Source: Planctomycetota bacterium
GTDB taxonomy: Bacteria; Planctomycetota; GCA-002687715
Assembly (NCBI GenBank): GCA_013213915.1
Contig: JABSRK010000098.1
Span: 1-10,904 of the forward strand
Length of the DNA stretch: 10,904 nucleotides
Reading direction: 5' to 3'
Positions 1 to 5,837 of the stretch are shown piece after piece (position 1 is the first letter of the stretch; every line of letters begins with the position of its first letter). Both the position numbers and the translations under genes were made by a program. The notes beneath the pieces are model-generated. The model searched no databases and was not told the DNA's origin. It saw only the letters and a list, made by a program, of their open reading frames with translations.

Positions 1-393
1 ATCAACCCTGGTCTGATCGTCCCGAACACGGCGATCAAGCCGCTGTTTTCCGTGGCCGTGGCGCCGGTACTCGCGCCGCACCCGCACTGCGCGCCACCTT
101 GCGGCTGCGCGGGTGGCCTGCACGTGCACCTGGGCGGATTCGCCATCGGTGGCTGCACCCACCACTACATCTGGATCGCGCCCGTTACGCGCGTGATCGA
201 GTTTCAGGTGTGGGCCGCGCAAGCGACCATCGAGGTGTGGGTCGAGGACGTGATCGGTGTCTACATCGATGCACATGAGATCGAGCACCAGATCCTGGTC
301 GCCCCCGCCGGTTGGCGCACCGTGGTCATCCCTGGTCACTTCGAGATCCACGAGCGCACGGAAGTCGTCGTGGCCGGCCACTGGATTCTGTAG
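1..393 (+). CDS. Unidentified Cys/His-rich protein, 3' part only
   Basis: The frame is open from the first base to the TAG at 391-393, giving at least 130 residues, so the gene probably starts outside the window. A GTG at 52 is an internal alternative start but has no clear Shine-Dalgarno. The visible part begins with a Pro/Ala stretch and then a dense cluster of possible metal ligands: HPHC (residues 27-30), CGC (34-36), HVH (41-43) and C52 with H54-H55. The C-terminal 75 residues alternate hydrophobic and polar residues, as in beta strands, and contain many Glu, His and Trp. I do not recognise a family. A metal-binding or structural surface protein would fit the composition, but that is a guess. 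A strong hairpin starts 10 nt after the stop, which supports a real gene end here. Confidence 0.45.
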   Translation: MNPGLIVPNTAIKPLFSVAVAPVLAPHPHCAPPCGCAGGLHVHLGGFAIGGCTHHYIWIAPVTRVIEFQVWAAQATIEVWVEDVIGVYIDAHEIEHQILVAPAGWRTVVIPGHFEIHERTEVVVAGHWIL

Positions 394-403
394 ATGACCC
401 CGC

Positions 404-444
404 ACCGGGCCCGCACCTCTTCGCGGGTCCGGTCGCTCCCTTTT
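404..444 (+). terminator. Intrinsic terminator after the first gene
   Basis: An 11-bp inverted repeat pairs ACCGGGCCCGC (404-414) with GCGGGTCCGGT (423-433), with one G-U wobble and an 8-nt loop. It begins 10 nt after the stop of the upstream gene. A short pyrimidine run with four T's (441-444) follows, weaker than a classical U-tract and 7 nt beyond the stem. Placement and stem strength favour a terminator. The poor T-tract is the reason for caution. Confidence 0.5.
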
Positions 445-560
445 CCCTGTGCCCGCCTTCGCCGGCTTGATCGCCTGGGCGCACACGGGCGACGGGGATC
501 GCGGGCTATCCGGGGTTGGCGCGAGTGGATACGTTGGCCTCTGGTTCGAGTTCCCGGACT

Positions 561-565
561 GGAGA
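561..565 (+). promoter_or_regulatory. Shine-Dalgarno that fixes the esterase start
   Basis: GGAGA lies 6 nt before the ATG at 572. The frame is open back to 449, but the extra 41 codons have no such site, and only the start at 572 puts a signal peptide at the N-terminus. Confidence 0.6.
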
Positions 566-571
566 CGATTC

Positions 572-2755
572 ATGAAGCGTTGCGGATTCATCGGGAGGCC
601 TTCGGTGCATGGGGTCGGTTGCACCATCGTGGCTCTCGTCATGAGCATGGTGTTGACGTCCACGGCGACGGCGCAGGGCGGACCCGATGGCGAGTTCCGG
701 CTGGCGCGCATCCTCGGCGATCGCATGGTCCTGCAGCAACACAAGCCGATCCGGATCTGGGGTTGGGCGCCGGCGGGGTCCACGGTGAAAGTGACGCTGA
801 CCCAGGATGAGGCGTCAGGTGCGGCGCTCGTCGCCAGAGCGGTGGAGCAGGGATCACGTCGTGCAGCGGCCGAGCCGTCGTCCGACGAGTACGGGGTCAC
901 CATGCGGTACGTGGAGCGCAACGCTCCTCCGGCCGTGTCCAGGAACCAGAGTGTCACGGCCGGAGACGACGGCCGTTGGATGGCGGAGCTTCAACCGATC
1001 GCCGCCAGCTTCCGCCCGACGTGGATCGCGGCGGAAAACGGGGATGCAGTGCGCGTAGCGGCGGAGGTGTTGATCGGCGAGATCTGGGTGTGCGCCGGCC
1101 AGAGCAACATGGGATGGGGGGGCTTCAATCGGAAAGACCGCGAGGTCGCGTCCGCGGACTTCCCGGGGCTACGCTACGTCGCCTGGGAGGACTCCTGGTA
1201 CAAGCCGCTTCCGGACGTTCGCAAGAGGGTCGAGTGGCGCGAGTGCAGCCCGAAGAACGCAGCGCGGTTTTCAGCGGTTCCCTATCTCTACGGGTTGTTC
1301 CTGCACCGCTACCTGAAGGTCCCCGTCGGCGTCATCAACGTCGCCCGTGGCGGCACCCTGGGGCAGACCTGGTGCATGCGGGACGAACTCGACAGCGTTG
1401 ACCACGAGATCGTCCGTACGGTGCTCACCGATTACGACGCCGAGACGGCGCGCTGGGATGACCCCCAACAGGTCAGTGGCATCATGGCCGCGTGGGAGCG
1501 CGCGTGCGATGCGGTGAAGGTGGAGCACACCGAAAAGGTCGCCAAGGCGAAGGCGGACGGCAAGAAGGAGCCGCGGTTGCGGCTGCCCAAGAAACCTGGC
1601 GACCCTCGCAGCGGATGGAGCCCGCCCGCCGGGCTGTTCAACGCGACCGTGATGCCGATCCGCGATCTGGGCGTGCGGGGGGTTCTCTACTACCAGGGTG
1701 AGAACAACAACTTCATGCGCTGGACGCGGTACGAGCACACGTTCCCCCATGTCCCGCGTTCGTTCCGCAAGGCGTTCCGCGACGAGGCGCTCCCCTTCGG
1801 GTGCATCAGCCAGCCCGGCTGGGGGAACTTCGGCGTGGATCCCGAATTGGCGACGGTGGCCGAGGGATACGCCATCGTGCGCGACATCCAGCGTCGTGCC
1901 CTCGCGGACGATCCGAACGCCGCCATGATCGCCACCTATCCCACGGGCAATTCCTATATCCACCCGGCCGAGAAGATGCCCGTCGCCGAATACGCGTCAC
2001 GCTGGGCGCTGGCCCGGGTCTACGGGAAGATGATCGTGCACCGGGGCAATGCCTACCAGCGGATGGTCGGCAAGGGCAGCAAGCTGCACCTGTTCTTCGA
2101 CTCCGACCCCGTGGTGTACGACCGTTGGAAGCACATCGAGAAAAACGCCGCCTGGCAGGTGATCCCGTGCGCGCGGCAGGGCAACGCCCCCCTCGAGGGG
2201 TTCATCATCGCGGGAGAGGACCGGCGCTGGTATCCGGCCAAGGCGAAGCAGGCGCGCCTCGACGGCAAGTGGACCATCGCCGTCTGGAGCGACCTGGTCG
2301 CTGACCCGGTGGCGGTTCGCTACGGCTGGGCTAACTGGCCGACCGGGAACCTGGTGGGGCGGGAGCGGTTGCCGTTGCCCACGTTCCGGACCGACGACTG
2401 GCCCATTCCCGAGGGCATGAACTACAGCGAGGCGGCGAAGAAGGCCTCCGAGGCACGACTCAAGGTGCTGAAAGCGCAGGCCGCCAAACAGGCCCTGGAC
2501 CGCAAGGTCCGCCAGATGCAGGTCGATCTTCCGAAGCTGGAGTCCGAGCTTCACAAGGGGGATGTCTCGGCCCAGGTCAGAAGCAAGCTCGCGCGGCTGG
2601 CGTCCACCCTCGAGGAGCTCCAGGGGTCAGACTGGCTGCCTCGAGGGATCAAGCGCGAATATCCGGAGCTGACGGATTCCATCGAGGCGTTGCGGAAGAA
2701 GGTCGCGGCGTTGCGGGACGGCTTGGGTCCACGCCCGAGTGACCGTGAAGATTGA
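572..2755 (+). CDS. Exported sialate O-acetylesterase-like protein (SASA/DUF303, SGNH-type)
   Basis: The product is 727 aa. Start 572 is chosen because of GGAGA 6 nt upstream and the resulting signal peptide: MKR, a hydrophobic stretch at about residues 15-33, and a TATAQ cleavage-like site at about 31-35. Family features follow in order: the beta-rich N-terminal block with DRMVLQQ (50-56) and IWGWAPAG (62-69); the nucleophile motif AGQSNM with Ser178; NVARGG (256-261); YYQGENN (373-379); the catalytic-His region YIHPAEK (462-468) with His464; and the C-terminal signature FRTDDWP (605-611). Known members remove acetyl groups from sialic acids or plant polysaccharides in the periplasm or outside the cell; the substrate here cannot be told. 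Two things are odd. Residue 462 is Tyr, where many relatives read Asp in a DIHP motif. Residues about 618-715 add a Lys/Ala/Leu/Glu-rich, probably coiled-coil tail. It seems to be a single-gene unit unrelated to the operon downstream. Confidence 0.85.
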   Translation: MKRCGFIGRPSVHGVGCTIVALVMSMVLTSTATAQGGPDGEFRLARILGDRMVLQQHKPIRIWGWAPAGSTVKVTLTQDEASGAALVARAVEQGSRRAAAEPSSDEYGVTMRYVERNAPPAVSRNQSVTAGDDGRWMAELQPIAASFRPTWIAAENGDAVRVAAEVLIGEIWVCAGQSNMGWGGFNRKDREVASADFPGLRYVAWEDSWYKPLPDVRKRVEWRECSPKNAARFSAVPYLYGLFLHRYLKVPVGVINVARGGTLGQTWCMRDELDSVDHEIVRTVLTDYDAETARWDDPQQVSGIMAAWERACDAVKVEHTEKVAKAKADGKKEPRLRLPKKPGDPRSGWSPPAGLFNATVMPIRDLGVRGVLYYQGENNNFMRWTRYEHTFPHVPRSFRKAFRDEALPFGCISQPGWGNFGVDPELATVAEGYAIVRDIQRRALADDPNAAMIATYPTGNSYIHPAEKMPVAEYASRWALARVYGKMIVHRGNAYQRMVGKGSKLHLFFDSDPVVYDRWKHIEKNAAWQVIPCARQGNAPLEGFIIAGEDRRWYPAKAKQARLDGKWTIAVWSDLVADPVAVRYGWANWPTGNLVGRERLPLPTFRTDDWPIPEGMNYSEAAKKASEARLKVLKAQAAKQALDRKVRQMQVDLPKLESELHKGDVSAQVRSKLARLASTLEELQGSDWLPRGIKREYPELTDSIEALRKKVAALRDGLGPRPSDRED

Positions 2756-3296
2756 ATCCCGGGTGGGGGCAAGCCGAGGGCCGGCTACGAGCGACTTTGT
2801 AAGGTGGGTGAGACGGGAGCGCTATTCCTCGCCGGGTGTGGTCGACATGCTCGTGGAGTCGGAGAAGGGCGCGGATGGCGAGATGATCGCGGGCGACATC
2901 GGGTCACGCCGACCACGGAGCTTCTCTGAGGCAATTCCAGCGACCGATGGCAGCGGCGCCAGGGTCGATAGAGCACCGCGTTGTCGTCGAAGGACTCGGA
3001 CGTAATCACCTGCTCTGGCCCAATTTTATGGCCGCGGTCCGGGCCTGGTCCTGCGGCCCTTGTCCGACCGGCCACCATGCACGGGCGGCGTTCGTGGGCG
3101 GAAGCGGTCGGGCCTGGCCCCCCGACGTGGAGGAAAGAGGGCCTCCCGCGCGGGTGTTGACGAGGGGGTCGGCTTGGAGGTGTTCCCTGCGCGGTTAGGA
3201 TGCGCGCGGAAATGGGGGCCGGTGCGGCTACCTGCGCGCGCTCGGAGAACGGCGAAAACCGTTATTCTCGTCGCCGACCGGGGAGTTGATCCAGAC
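2756..3296 (+). other. Gene-free spacer upstream of the complex I operon
   Basis: This stretch of about 540 bp has only short open frames (for example 2739-3005 on + and 2785-3078 on -). Their translations are Arg/Ser/Pro-rich, lack domain-like features and look like chance frames in GC-rich DNA. It must hold the operon's leader and probably its promoter, but I cannot place a convincing one. A short hairpin pairs GGCCGCGG (3030-3037) with CCTGCGGCC (3050-3058) with one bulged T; no T-run follows, so I do not call it a terminator. Next to it is a small AT-rich patch (3021-3029). No tRNA, CRISPR or insertion sequence was seen. Confidence 0.5.
3281..3285 (+). promoter_or_regulatory. Probable Shine-Dalgarno for nuoJ
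   Basis: GGGAG lies 11 nt before the TTG at 3297. The spacing is slightly long, but this is the best site near the point where NuoJ-like sequence begins. Confidence 0.35.
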
Positions 3297-3821
3297 TTGC
3301 AAGAGGCGACCTTCTACTATCTGGCCGCAGCCAGCGTCGCGAGCGCGTTCTTTGCCGTGACGCGGCGGAATCCCGTCCACAGCATGCTGTGGGTGCTCGC
3401 CCTGTTTCTCCACGTAGCGGGCATCTTCCTCATCCTGGGCGCCGAGTTCCTGGCCGCCGTGCAGGTGATCGTGTACGCGGGCGCGATCCTGATCTTCTAC
3501 CTGTTCGTTCTCATGCTGCTCGACCTGCCAGGGGAGGAGGCCCGTCCGCGTTTCGGCGTGCACTGGCCCTTCGCCGTCGTCGCGGGGCTGTCACTGGGCG
3601 CGCTGGCCTGGCTCGCCCAGATGGAGCCGCTGGTGATAGAGAAGGCCGCCGTAGCGGGTGGGGGCGCAGCCGCGGATACGCCGGAGTTGGGAAGTCTCGA
3701 GAACCTGGGCACCCAACTCTTCGGGCCGTTCGCGCTGCCGTTCGAGATGGCGTCGCTGCTGCTCCTGGCCGCCATCATCGGCGCCGTGGTTCTGGCCAAG
3801 AAGCGGGCGCCGGCGTCATGA
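3297..3821 (+). CDS. nuoJ: NADH-quinone oxidoreductase subunit J
   Basis: The product is 174 aa if started at TTG 3297, normal for NuoJ, with about five hydrophobic helices. The conserved core reads RRNPVHSMLW (residues 23-32), then LGAEFLAAVQVIVYAGAI (47-64). Tyr60 and the glycine after it form the VYAG signature of the third helix, next to the site where the quinone-linked signal enters the membrane arm. NuoJ sits in the membrane with NuoA, NuoK and NuoH and helps couple quinone reduction to proton transfer. The start is uncertain: the frame is open upstream to 3060, there is no in-frame ATG close by, and GTG 3222 (GGGGG 3 nt ahead) is an alternative that would add 25 residues. The sequence upstream of 3297 does not look like NuoJ. 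It is the first gene of the operon and overlaps nuoK by 4 nt. Confidence 0.88.
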   Translation: MQEATFYYLAAASVASAFFAVTRRNPVHSMLWVLALFLHVAGIFLILGAEFLAAVQVIVYAGAILIFYLFVLMLLDLPGEEARPRFGVHWPFAVVAGLSLGALAWLAQMEPLVIEKAAVAGGGAAADTPELGSLENLGTQLFGPFALPFEMASLLLLAAIIGAVVLAKKRAPAS

Positions 3822-4123
3822 CCATCTCCATGAACACCATCCTGGGGCTGAGCGCCCTGCTGTTCGGCATCGGGATGTTCGGCTTTCTGGCGCGGCGCAA
3901 CATCATCCTGATGTTCATCTCGGTGGAGGTCATGCTCAACGCGGTGAACCTGAGCCTGGTGGGCTTCAGCTGGCACATGGAAGATCCCCGTGGACAGGTC
4001 CTGGCCCTGTTCGTGATCGCGGTCGCGGCCGCCGAGGCCGGCATCGGCCTGGGGCTGGTGATCGCCTTGAATCGGAACAAGCCCGGGGCGGGCGTGGGCG
4101 ACCTGACCGAGCTCAAGTGGTGA
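3818..4123 (+). CDS. nuoK: NADH-quinone oxidoreductase subunit K
   Basis: The product is 101 aa, the standard NuoK length, with three membrane helices, and is related to MrpC. Both glutamates of the NuoK half-channel are present: Glu37 in SVEVMLNAVNLSLV and Glu73 in AAAEAGIGLGLVIALNR. These residues carry protons in the fourth proton path at the junction of the quinone module and the pump arm. The ATG at 3818 overlaps the nuoJ stop (ATGA). A second in-frame ATG four codons later is possible but would shorten the protein slightly. There is little Shine-Dalgarno signal, so translation probably depends on coupling to nuoJ. Confidence 0.94.
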   Translation: MTISMNTILGLSALLFGIGMFGFLARRNIILMFISVEVMLNAVNLSLVGFSWHMEDPRGQVLALFVIAVAAAEAGIGLGLVIALNRNKPGAGVGDLTELKW

Positions 4124-5577
4124 TGTCCTTCCCCCTCATCGCGATCCTCGTTCCGGCTGCCGGAGCGATCCTCATCGGGCTCACCGGCCAGGGACGCGCC
4201 AACCTGCGTGAGTTCTGGTCGATCGCCGCGGGTGTGGTCATGTCCGCGGTGGTCATCAGCATGATCCCCGATGTCCTGGACGGGGGATCACCGCAGTGCG
4301 TGCTGTTCCGCCTTATGCCGGGAATCGAGCTGGCCTTCCGGGCCGATGCGTTCGGCCTGCTGTTCGCCGGCGGCGCGGCGATCCTCTACACCCTGACCTC
4401 GTTCTATTCCATCGGCTACATGCGGACCCTCGAGGAGCACGCCCAGACGCGCTACTTCTCGTGTTTTGCGCTGGCGTTGACCACCACCATGGGGGTGGCG
4501 TTCGCGGCGAACCTGTTCACCCTGTTCCTCTTCTACGAGGCATTGAGCCTGATCACGTATCCGCTCGTGGCCCACAAGGAGACGGACGAGGCGCGGGCCG
4601 GCGCGCGCAAGTACGCCATCTATCTGCTGGGCGCGGCCAAGGTGCTGCTGCTGTCCGCCATCATCCTGACCTACAACCTGACCGGGACCCTGGACTTCAA
4701 GGCCGGGGGCATCTTCTCCGCGGCGACGGTGAGCGAGCAGCCCGGGCTGCTACTGGTCATCTTCATCCTGTTCCTCTTCGGCTTCGCCAAGAATGCGTTG
4801 ATGCCGCTGCACAGTTGGCTGCCCGCCGCCATGGTGGCACCCACACCGGTGAGCGCGCTGCTGCACGCCGTGGCCGTGGTCAAGACGGGGGTGTTCTCGA
4901 CCTTGAGGATGTTCCTGTTCGTCTTCGGCCCCGTGGCCATGGGCGACATCGGGGGCGACACAGTGGCGCTGATCGTGGCGTCCGTGACCATCCTGGTGGC
5001 GTCGGTGCTGGCGCTCGGCCAGGACAACCTCAAGGCGCGGCTGGCGTTCTCCACGGTGAGTCAACTCTCCTACATCATCCTGGGGGCGGCGCTATTGAAC
5101 GCCAGCGGCGTCATGGGCGGCAGCGCCCACATCACCAACCACGCCGTCTCCAAGATCACCTTGTTCCTGTGCGCCGGGTCCATCTACGCCTCGACGCACA
5201 AGACCGAGATCAGTCAACTCTCCGGGCTCGCGAAGCGCATGCCCTGGACCATGGGGGCGTTTGCGCTCGCGTCCATGAGCATCGTGGGGATCCCGCTCAC
5301 CAGCGGATTCGTGTCCAAGTGGAACATCGCCCTCGGCACCTTGGACGCCGGCAGTCCCGTCTTGCTCGGGGTGCTGCTGTTGAGTTCATTGCTCAGCGCC
5401 GCGTACCTGGGGCCCATTGTCTACAAGGCGTACTTCGAGAAACCTCCGGAGGGCGAAGACGACGTGCGGGAGGTGCCGTGGATGGTCGCACCGCTGGTCA
5501 TCACAGCCGCCGCCAGCCTGCTGCTCGGCATGTTCCCGGGCGTCGTGCTGGATCTCGCGGGGAGGGTGATGCCATGA
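4123..5577 (+). CDS. MrpD/NuoM-like antiporter subunit in the nuoL position (cassette protein A)
   Basis: The product is 484 aa, a polytopic membrane protein of the proton-antiporter-M fold (PF00361 type), related to MrpD, NuoM and NuoL. The residues that form the proton channel in this family are all present: Glu139 in FLFYEALSL (TM5), Lys223 in GFAKNALMPLHSWLPAA (TM7) with His230, Lys254 in AVVKTGVF (TM8), Lys344 in HAVSKITLF, and Lys399 in SGFVSKWN (TM12). The lysine in TM12 is the NuoL/NuoN/Mrp type; NuoM has Glu there. It lacks the long C-terminal lateral helix of NuoL, which usually makes that protein about 600 aa. The ATG at 4123 shares one base with the nuoK stop (TGATG); GTG 4120 is an alternative. 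It follows nuoK, where nuoL is usual. It probably pumps protons (or Na+) as an extra or replacement module of complex I; I infer that from context. Confidence 0.85.
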   Translation: MSFPLIAILVPAAGAILIGLTGQGRANLREFWSIAAGVVMSAVVISMIPDVLDGGSPQCVLFRLMPGIELAFRADAFGLLFAGGAAILYTLTSFYSIGYMRTLEEHAQTRYFSCFALALTTTMGVAFAANLFTLFLFYEALSLITYPLVAHKETDEARAGARKYAIYLLGAAKVLLLSAIILTYNLTGTLDFKAGGIFSAATVSEQPGLLLVIFILFLFGFAKNALMPLHSWLPAAMVAPTPVSALLHAVAVVKTGVFSTLRMFLFVFGPVAMGDIGGDTVALIVASVTILVASVLALGQDNLKARLAFSTVSQLSYIILGAALLNASGVMGGSAHITNHAVSKITLFLCAGSIYASTHKTEISQLSGLAKRMPWTMGAFALASMSIVGIPLTSGFVSKWNIALGTLDAGSPVLLGVLLLSSLLSAAYLGPIVYKAYFEKPPEGEDDVREVPWMVAPLVITAAASLLLGMFPGVVLDLAGRVMP

Positions 5578-5837
5578 ACTGGCTGGAGAAGCGGATCGAG
5601 GACCCGGCTCGCTTCGAGCGCATCAAGCGCGGGTTCTACCTCTTCCTCGTGCTGGTGCTCGCCCTTGAGGTGGGCCAGCAGCTCGCGTTCCCGTCCGACC
5701 ACCCGCACTTCCCATTCGAGACGTGGCCCGGCTGGGGGTCCGTGTACGGGTTCATCTCCTGCGCCGTGATCATCATCGTGTCCAAGTTCATCGGCGTCGT
5801 CTGGCTCATGAAACGCGAGGACTTCTATGGGGATTGA
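5574..5837 (+). CDS. Small two-helix membrane protein of the antiporter cassette
   Basis: The product is 87 aa. A basic/acidic N-terminus (MNWLEKRIEDPARFERIKR) is followed by a helix at about residues 22-39, a soluble loop with HPHFPFETWPG, a second helix at about 58-78 carrying an internal Lys (VSKFIGVVW), and the charged end MKREDFYGD. From memory, similar short proteins with an aromatic HFPW/PGF loop and a K/R-EDYY-like tail sit beside MrpD-like subunits in other bacteria, usually labelled hypothetical; no function is established to my knowledge. The start is well supported: GGGGAGGG (5559-5566) lies 7 nt ahead of the ATG, which overlaps the previous stop (ATGA). Its position between two antiporter subunits suggests a structural or assembly subunit between them. 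Confidence 0.8.
   Translation: MNWLEKRIEDPARFERIKRGFYLFLVLVLALEVGQQLAFPSDHPHFPFETWPGWGSVYGFISCAVIIIVSKFIGVVWLMKREDFYGD

Noticed and set aside
2739..3005. Possible 88-codon + strand gene overlapping the esterase end
   Set aside because: There is no Shine-Dalgarno, the Arg/Ser-rich translation has no recognisable domain, and it ends in CRRRTRT; it looks like chance.
2785..3078. Possible 97-codon minus-strand gene in the spacer
   Set aside because: The translation is Arg/Pro/Ser-rich with no recognisable motif or ribosome-binding signal. A decayed gene cannot be excluded but is not supported.
3157..3201. Possible promoter for the nuo operon (TTGACG at 3157-3162; TAGGAT at 3196-3201)
   Set aside because: The two boxes are 33 bp apart, and at 17 bp from TTGACG the sequence GTGTTC is a poor -10. 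TTGGAG (3175-3180) to TAGGAT leaves only 15 bp. Too weak to annotate.
3060..3296. Longer NuoJ beginning at 3060 with 79 more residues
   Set aside because: The added part is Arg/Gly-rich, soluble and unlike NuoJ, whose first helix begins just after 3297.
4296..5573. Upstream extension of the small membrane protein's frame by about 425 codons
   Set aside because: The extension lies inside the 484-aa antiporter gene in another frame and reads as Arg/Gly/His-rich shadow. A strong Shine-Dalgarno and ATG at 5574 define the real gene.
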